Assembly: GCF_032118995.1 (NCBI RefSeq)
Contig: NC_092661.1
Coordinates: 9,486,494-9,550,493 of the forward strand
Source: Asterias amurensis
Taxonomy: Eukaryota; Echinodermata; Asteroidea; Forcipulatida; Asteriidae
Reading direction: 5' to 3'
DNA: 64,000 nucleotides
Shown here: positions 33,119 to 43,830 of the stretch, piece by piece
Layout of the letters: every line of letters starts with the position of its first letter
How positions within the stretch are numbered: position 1 is the stretch's first letter
Notes under the pieces: model-generated
Told to the model about the DNA's origin: nothing
Databases searched by the model: none
The model's input: the letters and a program-made list of their open reading frames with translations, nothing else
Program-made: the position numbers and the translations under genes

Positions 33119-34306
33119 ATGAAAAGCACAGTGCTGATATTGATTGCTGCTGTCGTCACAGTGACGACAGCAGCAAGGATCACGCCAACGATGGATACGT
33201 TGACTGTTGGATTAGGTGAAGCGATACATTTATCATGTGTTATAACATTGTCAGATACTGAGGCTGCAGTGGGCCTATCAGAGGTGCGTTGGTACCGCGG
33301 TTCAAGCTTCGTGCTTTATGGCTCTATTGATGTTGAACGTGCTGGGTGTCCATCCGCGGGATTCCCGTGTCCCGAGGGGATCACTACGGATAACCGAGGC
33401 ACCGTACGATATGAAATAGGTGCCAGCAATGATCCAGTATTGACTCTGACAATTAATAGTAGTACATTAGAAGATAACACCAGTTTCTTCTGTGGAATTA
33501 TAAAGGTCGGAGGCTCCTCCCATACATCGAGTGGAATCACCGTTACTGTGTATGTTCCTGAAGCAACCACTCCCAATGGCCAGCAAACACCACTGGGAAC
33601 CACACTCACTGCGTCTACCACCAACTCACCACACACAGCTACAATGATATCGTCACATCAAACAAGCACCACATCCATTAGAGATACAACATTACCTACA
33701 AGGCAAATTACGGTGGGTAGTTCCATCGCGCCATATAAAACAAGCACCACACAAATAACTTTAGGAACAACCATTAACACTATATCACCCTTAGTTACAG
33801 GAACCAGCACAAATAGACCCGTCTCTCTGACTGTACCGATACTCGCCGTGGTAGTGGCAGCTTGCATGGTTATTAACATCATACTCCTGATCATCATAGC
33901 ATACCTAGTTTCCTCAAGAAAGAGGGGATCAAAAGATGCAGATTCAAGGCTTGGTTTACGCTCACCGGATGAAGAAGCATCACAAGGTAATGGTCCAACG
34001 TACCAAAACACAAATCAGCCACACACATACGAGAAAAGGATGAGAAACATTACTAACCAAGACGGAAACAAGTCGACCGGAGAGCGGCCGTTGACCGTTC
34101 ACCCTTCACCAACACACTACGAGCCCGTACAGGCAGGAGTTGGTGGCGTACAACAGGCTGGTGCTCAGAGGCAGCCAGGGAGAGGAGTCCGGGATACATC
34201 TGCCGTCACTACGGGCGATGCAGAGTCAGGATACCAGGCTTTAGAAATGACCAACCAACCATCAGCCGAGTATACCAATCTGGACATAGCGATACTCGAT
34301 GGTTAG
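33119..34306 (+). CDS. IgY5: one-Ig type I membrane receptor with mucin-like stalk
   Basis: Single open frame of 395 residues. A short signal peptide (VLILIAAVVTVTTA core) is followed by one Ig domain (LSCV, WYRGS, FFCG) with an extra cysteine pair region (GCPSAGFPCPE). The second Ig domain of IgY1-4 is absent; instead there is a Ser/Thr-rich stalk of about 100 residues, probably O-glycosylated. The uncharged transmembrane segment ends IIAYLVSSRKR. Tail sites: TYQN, TYEK, HYEPV, SGYQAL (fits the ITIM consensus) and AEYTNL. It ends GAT-GGT-TAG like IgY4. The Ig domain is nearly identical to that of IgY6 at DNA level, while the tail is related to IgY4. Confidence 0.88.
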   Translation: MKSTVLILIAAVVTVTTAARITPTMDTLTVGLGEAIHLSCVITLSDTEAAVGLSEVRWYRGSSFVLYGSIDVERAGCPSAGFPCPEGITTDNRGTVRYEIGASNDPVLTLTINSSTLEDNTSFFCGIIKVGGSSHTSSGITVTVYVPEATTPNGQQTPLGTTLTASTTNSPHTATMISSHQTSTTSIRDTTLPTRQITVGSSIAPYKTSTTQITLGTTINTISPLVTGTSTNRPVSLTVPILAVVVAACMVINIILLIIIAYLVSSRKRGSKDADSRLGLRSPDEEASQGNGPTYQNTNQPHTYEKRMRNITNQDGNKSTGERPLTVHPSPTHYEPVQAGVGGVQQAGAQRQPGRGVRDTSAVTTGDAESGYQALEMTNQPSAEYTNLDIAILDG

Positions 34307-34735
34307 AGAAGAGTTGAGGGCACAATGCTCTCAATACGAGATTTACGGCTAATAATGACAATAACTCTTCTAACCTAAAGCTTTATAATTAGTAAATAAT
34401 TGTTTACGGTTTGTGGTCATCAAAAAGGTTTAAATTCTTACTTGTTATTCAAAATGCTTGCTGGTAAAATGTTTTATAAAAAGCCGTATGTATAGGTGTA
34501 TTTAAAGGACAATACTTAGCCTTAGTGTAATATTATTTCATAACCGCTAATGTTTTGCCTTTCTTCACACTTGTAACTTCAGCACAAGAAAAATAGTTCT
34601 TTAGATTGTGAGTTTTGTAAAAACCAATGCATAAGCCACAGAGAACATTACTTTAGGGAGTTAATGTGGGCTGTGTGTGTTTTTATCTTCAAGTAATTGC
34701 TTCAAAATAGAATAATAAGGGAATCAATGTGTGGT

Positions 34736-34838
34736 GAAGTGGTTTAATCCCCAACGAGGCCTGGTTCTTGATAATTTTACCGAGATGAAGTCGAGGTAAA
34801 TTATCAAGAACCAGGCCTTGGCAGGTTTAAACCACTAG
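34736..34838. mobile_element. Foldback element after IgY5
   Basis: GTGGTTTAATCC...GAGGCCTGGTTCTTGATAAT mirrored by ATTATCAAGAACCAGGCCTT...GGTTTAAACCAC. Confidence 0.8.
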
Positions 34839-36074
34839 TTGAAAACCGATTCAACACACTTTGATTCCCATTCATAAATACCTTTTTGGTCAAAAAACAT
34901 CAACACTTTTGGTAAACAAGTAAAGTAAATGCAAAAATTATAATTGTTAAATGATTTCTTTCAACACAACACCCCTCCAGCTATGAAATGGAAAGGCCCT
35001 CCGCCGCCCTCTGGTAAACAACTCCTTATAAGGGAATGCTGTTTGCGCCGCGCGTATCGCGTGATGTGGCGCTTACTGCCCCGGCCGTTGCTGCTCTCGA
35101 CCAATAGGAATGAACTCGCGTGTCACGCCCATGTTTCAACACTTTTTACTGGTCATAAACAACGGTTTATACACACCCACGTGACGCGCTGAGGTATTTA
35201 TGAATGCAAGTTCAAAGCACTCCAAAGAAAGTCTTCAATATTGCACTATGGTTAAAAAGTAAGACTTCTGGAGGCAGTGAAATTCTTGGTGCGGGGAAGC
35301 TTTTTCTAAGAAAGTTCAAAATGTAAATTGAGAGACAGATCATTTGAGGAGATTGGTATTGACCGATAGGGTCATGTTTGCGTAACATCTTAAGATATAC
35401 CCTCTGTACATGACGTCACTTCAGTATAGCGCCCTCATCTGACGTCACATCGAGGCTCGTGAACTACGCCAAAGATCTGCCTTTGAACCTACGCCAATGC
35501 CCGTCCACATGATCACCTTTCACCTACATTCGTTTACGCATAACAACACTGCATGCAATGCACTGTCCATAATACACTAGGCACACTGCATGATGCAGAC
35601 GACCGAAAGTAAGCTTTCCATATTATTTTATGATTGATCCGAATGACATTTTTGTCAGCTGCACCCACATCACTTCGGACCAATCAAAACACAGATGAAC
35701 AGCTTATGTAAGTGCATGTTGATCCAATGAAATCATTGTATCCAATGAAATCACTGTAAATCACAGCAAATACCTGTCTTGACAGGGGACCAGACTAAAA
35801 TGGGGATTGTTCAATGGCCAATATAATGGGCATTTTACCATTCTGTGCGTTTCCATTGTTTCATCACTGATTTTCTGCCAAGCTATATAGCGGCCGATGA
35901 ACGTAAGGTCTACCGGTAGCATAAACCGGTGTAAAAGAACAAACAAAACATTGTCGCAAATAGTTTTGAATAATTGCACTGTGTTTGATCATGAGTTTCG
36001 GTAGATGGATTTCACAATGTACATTGTTTCAGATTTTCTCTACAATAACTGCTATCTCTATAGTCGGAGTATCT
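34839..36074. other. No gene seen; CpG-rich patch and a dispersed repeat piece
   Basis: 35000-35190 is CpG-rich with a TATAAG, promoter-like but with no gene after it that I can support. About 35721-35758 carries two ATCCAATGAAATCA motifs whose reverse complement forms the last 35 bp of the window. Confidence 0.4.
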
Positions 36075-36219
36075 AAAGCCGTGTTCGCATTGGACTTAAA
36101 ATGATTAACTTACCCCCGCAAACTGTTAACTTTACCGATATTTAGTCCAGGTGCGAACAGCCGGTACTTACCGGGCTGCTAAGTTACCAGACCCCAAAGT
36201 CCAATGCGAACGCGGCTTA
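36075..36219. mobile_element. Foldback MITE with AAGCCGTGTTCGCATTGGAC ends
   Basis: Left end and mirrored GTCCAATGCGAACGCGGCTT at the right. Confidence 0.85.
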
Positions 36220-36574
36220 ATCCTCTTCAGCTCTTGTAATTGGAGAACAAAAACCATAAAGCATAACTGATCCTGTTCTTTTATTTTAACATTTGTTAAG
36301 TGCATAAATACAGCCTCGAGGATCTATTGTTATTGCGTGTATAAGGCCTTTATAGAAAATATCATTTAATGTGAACAACAGACAACAGGTTGGCATTCCG
36401 AAACTCCACAACAAGTTTCACTCGTGCAGCTTCTTATACAATCAGAAAGATATACAGAGACAAATACAGCGCAGATATCCTTTACTTTTCAAACAGTTGG
36501 AACTTGATCATGACATCCCTTTAAGGTTCATGATTTGAACTTCGAGAGCGTACACGGCAACTCCAAAAATGTTT

Positions 36575-36651
36575 TCAATCCAGGGCACGGGACTGCATTG
36601 GCTTGTTGTGAGCAGTCCGGTGGCTCGGGGCTGCTTTGACAAAATACAATC
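36575..36651 (+). repeat. Duplicated segment upstream of IgY6, copy 1
   Basis: AATCCAGGGCACGGGACTGC...GGGGCTGCTTTGACAAAATAC resembles 37284-37364. Family A copy 10 follows it directly. Confidence 0.7.
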
Positions 36652-37038
36652 TTAAAGGCAGTGGACACTATTGGTAATTACTCAAAATAACTATCAGCAT
36701 AAAACCTTTCTTAGTGACGAGTAATGCGGAGAGGTTGATGGTATAAAACACTGTGAGAAACGGCTCCCTCTGAAGTGCCATAGTTTTCGAGAAGGAAGTA
36801 TTTTTCAACGAATTTGATTTCGAGACCTCAGATTTAGAACTTCAGGTCTCGAAATCAACCATCTAAACGTACACAGCTTCGTGTGACAAGGGTGTTTTTT
36901 TCTTTCATTGTTATCTCGCAAGTTCGATGACCGATTGAGCTCAAATTTTCACAGGTTTGATGTTTTATGCATATGTTGAGATACACCAGCTGTGAAGGCT
37001 AGTCTTTGACAATTACCAATAGTGTTCACTGCCTTTAA
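36652..37038 (+). mobile_element. Family A TTAA MITE, copy 10
   Basis: Complete copy with TTAA at both ends, about 0.6 kb upstream of IgY6. Confidence 0.9.
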
Positions 37039-37283
37039 TCTATAACGCAAAATATGGTTGTTTTGTGAAAGTAAAAATAACAACACAAACTTGGTTGGCG
37101 TACCCAAACTCTACGATTTAGTTTCACTCACTCAGTTTCTCATGAACACGTAACAGACATGAAAGGCAATGTATACCATTATTTGACTGTTTTAATCCAT
37201 ATAACTGATACAAAAATTACCTATGATTATTTAATTTCATAAGGTGGTACCATATTATCACACATCTACGCTATAATTGTGTC

Positions 37284-37364
37284 CAATCCAGCGCACGAGA
37301 CTCTGTTGAATTGTTGTGAGCAAACTGGTGGAGAGCCTCGGGCTGCTTTGACAAAAATACAACT
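37284..37364 (+). repeat. Duplicated segment upstream of IgY6, copy 2
   Basis: AATCCAGCGCACGAGACTCT...CGGGCTGCTTTGACAAAAATAC, about 260-340 bp before the IgY6 start; possible promoter-region duplication. Confidence 0.7.
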
Positions 37365-37621
37365 CAGTCATAATATTCCAAGTGTGGATGTGTTATGCAA
37401 ATTAATAAAAACGTATTGTACACGATACACTTTTACGGTTCAGGAAATACGTACGATACGGTCGGGGTCGGGAATGGAACGAGGAAGTTGGACATTGCAT
37501 TGGTTTGCATGAATGTATTTTATTGCAAGCGATACCTGCGAGTGGTATAATTTCATGATAAGTCAGTTCTCTTGCCACCATTTTGTTCTATTCTGAATAT
37601 AGGCCTATTTTATCATAGAAA

Positions 37622-40226
37622 ATGAACACCGCGGTTTTAAGGATTACAGTGCTCGCCACTGTCGTCACCATGGCGACATCAGCGACGATCACACCCACGG
37701 TGCAAACGGTGACTGTTCGATTAGGTGAAGCGATACATTTATCATGTAATATAACATTGTCAGATATTGATGCTGCAGTGGGCCTATCAGAGGTGCGTTG
37801 GTACCGCGGTTCAAGCCTCGTGCCTTATGGCTCTATTGATGTTGAACGTAATGGGTGTCCAGCCGCGGGATTGCCGTGTCCCGAGGGGATCACTACCGAT
37901 AACCGAGGCACCGTACGATATGAAATAGGGGCCAGCAATGATCCAGTATTGACTCTGACAATTAGCGGTAGTACATTGAACGATAGCACCAGTTTCTCCT
38001 GTGGAATTATAAAGGTCGGAGGCTCCTCCCAAACATCGAGTCGAATCACCGTTACTGTGTATGTTCATGAAGCAAGCACTCCCAATGGCCAGCAAACACC
38101 ACTGGGAACCACACCCACTGCGTCTACCTCTAACTCACCACACACTACTTCAGTGAATGGGTCTATCTCGTCTCATCAAACAAGCAACACACCCATTGCG
38201 GATACAACATCCCCTACAAGGCAAACTACAGTGGGTAGTTCCATCTCGTCACTTCAGTCTAGCACCACATCCAATGGAGATGCATCCTCAACAACAAGGC
38301 ATACTACTGGTGAAGTCACCGCCACTCCTATCGCCCCAATGCCCAGTGAACAATCTTTGATGGAACCAACTACAATCAAACCAGACACCGGGTTTTCCTC
38401 CATAGTGACTATTGTGACACCAATGACAACGATGTTGGCATCAGTACCTGGTGCCATCGGTTCCCCAGCCAGCACCACGACGATCATTGCAGTGGCAGCA
38501 TCAGCTTGTGTCATCGTCATTCTGTTCGTCATAATAGCTCGCCTCGTATCGAGGAAGAGTCGTCCCAGCGAGCCAACGCTGCTCAATCTCACCGAACCCA
38601 CACCAGGCAGCCGAAATGCGAACGTGTATAGACAGGATCAAGAATCTCCACATATATACGAAGGCACGCTGGCGAGAACCACGCAACCACAGGACGTGGA
38701 AAGCTCAACAAGTGAACTACCACCACCAATTTATGCTATCCCAAGCACCAGACGTAAGGATCAAACGGCTTGCAATGTTTATACCCAGCAGAATACTGTC
38801 CCAACAAGGCGACCGGGGCACCGTGACCAGCATGACGATCCAGAGATTAATGCCGTCGAACCTAGCCAAGACAAGGTAGGGTACCCTGCTTCGCAGCCAT
38901 CACACGGCGAACCGCCAGAGTATGCCAGGATCGACCCTCATTCACGCCCAACATCGACAGTAGAAAGCGGGCACTCTGCTTTGCGTGTGGCAGCAATGAG
39001 ACCCGACCAAGCCGAAGAAGGTGACTGTGCGGCACGCCCTAGGGCAGAGACCCCACAACCACCCGAGTACGCTCAGCTCGAACCAGACTCGGAACCACAA
39101 ACGGCAGGAATCCCGGAACCTTCCTCAGGAAGTGCTGAATATGGTACGGCTACATCAGTGAACCCAGATGATGTAATCGCGAAACATGTCCCACCGGAGT
39201 ATGCTACGCTCGAACCAGATTCAGAGCCACAAGCAGCAGGAATCCCGGAACACTCTTCACCGGAGTATGCTACGCTCGAACCAGGTACAGGGGTTCCGGT
39301 TGTTGCCGAGGAATCCGGCTTAGAGTACCAAGAGGCTGGAGATCCGGAAGATACGTCTCCGGAGTACGCTACGCTCAACCCGGACATTGAGACATCTGAT
39401 TACGGCGACGGTGAGTATTTTTTGAATTGTGACGTAGCATTGACGTAACAGCAGGTTGCTCACTAAAATGTTTATTTTAAAGAACAAACCCCTCAGTTAT
39501 CCCGTTGGTACAGAACTAAACAGTGTCATCCCCTCCATTTAAACTCGGGTTATAGGTAAGGTCATACTTCAGTGTTTGGTCCCGAAAAGAAATTGTGTTA
39601 TTCGAAAAAAAAAAAAACTTTTTATAAAGATGATAATGGTGGTAAGCCCTGCGAAAAAAAAGTATTTCGATTCAAAGATCGTCTGCAGGTGACTTTTGGA
39701 AATGTCCATGGTTTCCGTTTGAATGTTGTAGTTAGCACCCGCTGGCATCTCGCTAGTGGGAATGGATTTGACATTCTTTAATTAATAAAAAACACGGTTA
39801 CACTTTTTTCCCTTTAATCATTATGACACTGCATTCAACTTACACTACATTCAAAATATCAAAACAAACGATGACCCAACCTTTAAGTTAATACCCTGTG
39901 CCAATTCCATTGAGCTGCTTAAGCACAAAAACTAACTAAGCACAACAAAATGATGCTAAGCAGAAACAGGTTACCAGCTACAAGACCATTTCACATGTGC
40001 ACAATGTCACTGGTATTCTGCCTAAATTTGTTTAGCAGGAAACTGCTAAGCACAATCTTCTGCTTAAGCAACTCTATGCAATTGATCACAGGTAATATGT
40101 ACCTTCATTTCGTGTTTATAGCCAAACACCACAATATAACTCCCTTTTTCTTCCTTTTTAATGCCATGTTCAGAGGTAGAGCTTCTGACGGATGATTTGT
40201 ACGCCGAACCGTTCCCAACGATGTAA
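37622..40226 (+). CDS. IgY6: one-Ig receptor, long mucin-like stalk, repeated PEYATLEP tail
   Basis: CDS join(37622..39410, 40174..40226), 613 residues. Signal peptide; one Ig domain (LSCN, WYRGS, FSCG) almost identical to IgY5; a Ser/Thr-rich stalk of about 150 residues; transmembrane TTTIIAVAASACVIVILFVI then IARLVSRKSR. The long tail carries IYEG, IYAIP, VYTQ and five (P/S)-PEY-A-(R/Q/T)-(I/L) sites: PEYARIDP, PEYAQLEP, and PEYATLEP or PEYATLNP three times, with related EPDSEPQ spacers. Donor G|GTGAGT at 39410/39411 is phase 1; the last exon after TTCAG at 40173 encodes LLTDDLYAEPFPTM and TAA. Without splicing the frame runs to a stop in the intron at about 39448. The tail module resembles the single PEY(Y/H)TLEP of IgY2 and IgY3. 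Confidence 0.88.
39898..40090. mobile_element. Family Y MITE (IgY6 intron)
   Basis: TGAGCTGCTTAAGCACAAAA at the left and CTTCTGCTTAAGCAACTCTA at the right, inside the IgY6 intron. Confidence 0.7.
40174..40226 (+). CDS. IgY6 terminal exon
   Basis: 53-bp last exon after a strong pyrimidine tract (TCCCTTTTTCTTCCTTTTTA) and TTCAG. Its phase matches the donor at 39411. It adds one tyrosine site, LYAEP. It is shorter than, and not clearly alignable to, the last exons of IgY2 and IgY3. Confidence 0.75.
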
Positions 40227-40401
40227 CCCTATCACAGGAAAACACCTTATGGTTATTCAAAGATGACAACGAGGTTGACTCTGTTTCGCCCGTCTCTCCC
40301 AAATGAAATGTTTAGTAATAATTATAATGATAATAACCAGTTTTTATAAAGTGCTTTTCACACCCCAAGGGCGTCCCAAAGTGCTCCCAAAATTATTACC
40401 C

Positions 40402-40618
40402 CTGCGGCTGATTTCACGATACGCTAGGATTAACCCTATCTAGAGTTAGGACGAGTAACCCGTCCTAACTTAGAGGACGAGTAACCCGTCCTAACTTAGA
40501 GGACGAGTATTAAACCCGTCCTAACTTAGGATGGGTTCAATGCGTCCTACGTCTTCAGATAGGGAACTTAACTCGTCCTAAGTCCTAAGTTAGGATGAGT
40601 TTGGTGAAATCGACGGCA
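40402..40618. mobile_element. Family H foldback MITE, copy 3 (expanded centre)
   Basis: CTGATTTCACGATACG to TTGGTGAAATCGACGGCAG. The centre has three tandem CGTCCTAACTTAG(A)GGACG units. Confidence 0.8.
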
Positions 40619-41248
40619 GGTCACTGGGCCATTTAATTCATTCCTTAAACCATCTCAGCTCCATGGGGAGAAGCCTGTGCAACAAAATGCACTACTTAGC
40701 TAAATCAATCACAAGAACCCCTCACATGAGATTTGACATCAGTATGACCAGACCCAAAAATTAATAAAGCACTGAGATTCAACTTAAGGTGACTTGTCAA
40801 CATTGTTCAGCAATTAAGATTGATATGCATAATGGAGATCAGTCCTATAGCTCTTTGTGTTGTTTGCGCCAGTGGCATAACCGTACTTTTTGCATTACAT
40901 TCACATTAATCAAATAATGATGGGCTTATAATGGCTTTTCATGCATTTTAATGAATGAGTCACATACAGTAAACCGTATATTATGCTAGACTAGTGACTA
41001 AAATGGTTTTAAAAATACATGGTTAAAAAACATATTGATGTATACTTAATTTGAAAATGTATAATAATTGTGCATTGTGAAAAGGCCGTGTCACACAAGG
41101 CAATTTACAGGGAGTCAGTTGTTCAAAAAGGAAATGCTTTTACATGACAGTTTTATCACTATTTTCTTGGGCTTTAGTGAGATACAGCTGAGAGAATATG
41201 AGTTACAGCTGCGATAATGTATCTTTTGCTGCCGAAATATTCCTTGTG

Positions 41249-41441
41249 CAGGGCTCAGTTTCATGAAGCCTGTAAAAGCACAAATTTTTGCTAAGCAAAG
41301 AAAAGTATTGCTAAACATAAACAGTATACCAGCCAAAATTACATTAAGTTTACATTGTTGTGCCTGGTGCCCTACTTAATTTTTGCTTGGCAAAGAAATT
41401 TGTCTGGCAGTATTTTCTGCTTAACAGCTTTATGAAACTGG
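41249..41441. mobile_element. Family Y MITE
   Basis: GGGCTCAGTTTCATGAAGCC at the left and AGCTTTATGAAACTGGGCC at the right. Confidence 0.75.
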
Positions 41442-41452
41442 GCCATGTGCAG

Positions 41453-41700
41453 GGCCCAATTTCATTGAGCTGCTAAGCACGAAAATTTGCTTAGCATGAA
41501 ATTTTGTCCTTGATTAAAACAGGATTACCAACCAAATTTCCACTTGTTGCATTTTGCTTGTTATTGGTATTCAAACTGTTGTTTGCTTATCCTAAAAATC
41601 ACGTGGAAATGAATTTGGTTAGTAATTCTGTTTTTATGAAGGCAAACATTTCATGCTAAGCAAATTTTTGCGCTGAGCAGCTCTATGAAATTGGGCCCAG
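41453..41700. mobile_element. Family Y MITE, clearest copy
   Basis: GGGCCCAATTTCATTGAGCT and mirrored AGCTCTATGAAATTGGGCCC; TGCTAAGCA motifs throughout. Confidence 0.85.
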
Positions 41701-42043
41701 ATGGTTGCCTGTAAAAAATGCAACGTGTGACTTGGCTGTAAGTTTATGCTTTGTGATCTGCATTACATTTTACTTTTAAGGTATTTGCCATTAACAGGTT
41801 CACATTTAACTGCATGTTTTCACATCCAAATTTAATGCTTCAAATTTTCATAAAAGTCCGAAAATTTCAATCGAAACAGGATTTTAAATCAACAAATTTG
41901 TCTTTTACCATTTTTTCCTCTAAACTGTGAAAAACATGCTCCGGATTTTAGAAATCAATCTAGTTTTGTTAAGCTAACAATTAAAAAGTTGATAAATTCC
42001 AGTTATTTGTTGGCAAGATAACGCACATTTTGTCATGTTTGTA

Positions 42044-42262
42044 GTCCAAGGGATAACAAAATCTATCCTATCCTCTTTCTTTGCTTGGTTTGAGCAGCAA
42101 AGGATAGAAAAATCTATCCCTTCCTCTTTTCGGCTAGGTTTGAGGAACAAGGGATAGAAAATTCTATCCCCTCCTCTTTTCTGCTGGATCTGAGGAACAA
42201 GGGATAGAAAATTCTATCCCCTCATCTTTTTCGCTGGGCTTGAGGAACAAGGGATAGAAAAC
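42044..42262. repeat. Tandem repeat of 50 bp x about 4.5 with a palindrome in each unit
   Basis: TGAG(G/C)A(A/G)CAA phrases at 42091, 42141, 42191 and 42241 give a 50-bp period. Each full unit contains GGGATAGAAAATTCTATCCC or a close variant, able to fold. Confidence 0.9.
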
Positions 42263-42713
42263 CTTGACCTAAATTATATCAATTCGAACCACAATATTAA
42301 ACTTTGATTTTTGTCAGCTTTCCCAATATTGATGTACATAATTGTTAATAAAAAGGTTTGCGTATTTTTTGTATATATGGTAAGATGCAGGAATATTAGT
42401 ATGAGTGCGCAATTTGGCAAATTTGTTTGCTAACAAAAATGAATAAACAAAAAAGGTAAATAATTTTGTTTATGGTTCACCAGGTTCCAACTAGGTGCCT
42501 CAAGCAATAATTTTATGTTGTGAAGAAAAATAGCATGATTTTAACATTTAAGATACAACTTTAAGAAAAATGCTATGTATTAAAAAAAAAAGTGAAATGT
42601 GAAAAAGTGTAGTTAAATGTGAACCTGTTCATTTTGAAGGATGTGTTTATTGTTTATAAACACACGGTACTTTTTGAAAAGTCATTCATATTTTATTTTG
42701 TAGCGGGTGGGGC

Positions 42714-42853
42714 GTAACGGCTCTCAGGCGACTAAACTCTCGCGAGACTTTGCATGTTTCGAAATACCTCTTCTCCTGGAGACTTCTGCTCGGGATTATC
42801 AGTTCGACCCACTGTCTCGCGAGAGCAGTAAAGTTGCGTGAGAGCCGACTACA
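42714..42853. mobile_element. Foldback MITE with CGGCTCTCAGGCGACTAAAC arms
   Basis: Left arm with CTCGCGAGA mirrored by TCTCGCGAGAGCAGTAAAGT...GAGAGCCG at the right. Confidence 0.8.
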
Positions 42854-43049
42854 GCGACACACAGATCATGCGCGTAGTGAATTCTCTGTGACCAGTGCCC
42901 AGTTTTAAAAATTTTGTTCAGCTGCTAAACAGAAACAAATTGCTGAACAAGTTTCTGCTTTGCACTTGTATATAATTCTCAACTTTGCTATCGCTGGTAA
43001 ATGAATAATGTAATCGCATTTACTCGGGTGGTCAAGTAATTCTAAAATC

Positions 43050-43415
43050 ATTTAACTGTGTGTGCGCAGTATTATGGCAAAGGTCGTGGATTCGAATCCC
43101 ACCGAGTAATGAACCGTTCCGGGTTTCCACTAAGCTCCGCCCACCGCGCACGTGAGCAAGACACGTGTATAAACACTCCCAATGATATTCTGCACGATTC
43201 TGCCGCGTGTGCCAAATATACGCGCACGCATATCCGAGTTTGTCGGACCACAATCATCTGTGATTGGTCAAAATGGGTGAACGCACACAGTTTGATTGAC
43301 AGGCCGGATCGGTCCATTGCCTGTGCCTGTTTTCACAGAGCTCAGGATAGTACCGCGTATAGAACAGTGCCTACACACATTGGTGTATTATGGGTAAAAC
43401 CAATAATTATTTAGA
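43050..43415 (+). mobile_element. Family F tRNA-derived SINE with an extra insert
   Basis: A tRNA-like B box in GTGGATTCGAATCCCACCGAGTAA (43087-43110) is followed after about 220 bp by the SINE body TCACAGAGCTCAGGATAGTA and CACATTGGTGTATTATGGG. The A-box part is poor. Confidence 0.6.
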
Positions 43416-43640
43416 GTTATTGTTTATGTAAGTTGATAATTGAATAAAACGGTGTACTGATGTTGTGATAACAGCGAGTGGATTTCATAAAACTGTTTAC
43501 GGAACGTTCCGCTTAGCAATGTTTTCTTTGCTATCCAAACAATAAATATTGGGGCAACAACGAAAACTGATAGAATTTTAAATGGCAACCAGTTTCTATT
43601 AAGCAAGGTTCTGAGCTTGATGTGTTAGTGCTTGGAGGCT

Positions 43641-43830
43641 TAGAGCTGCTTACACGCAAAAAGTAACTAAGCACAAAAATAACTAAGCACAAAAAGTGCT
43701 TATCAGAATAGGGTTGCCATCCGAAATACTATTCCGCATGTATAATTGATATCCGAAAGTGATATTCTGATCATCAAAAAATGTTAAACATTATTTTCTG
43801 CTTAAGCAGATCAGCAGATCTGTGAATTTG
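43641..43830. mobile_element. Family Y MITE, diverged
   Basis: AGAGCTGCTTACACGCAAAA at the left and TTCTGCTTAAGCAGATCAGC at the right. Confidence 0.55.

Noticed and set aside
34580-34596. CAG-CACAAGAAAAATAG after a pyrimidine tract, resembling the start of the IgY3 last exon
   Set aside because: Only a few codons before a stop and weak similarity; the IgY5 donor is also poor. At most a relic.
42044-42262. CRISPR-like array
   Set aside because: Units are contiguous tandem copies without unique spacers, in an animal genome.
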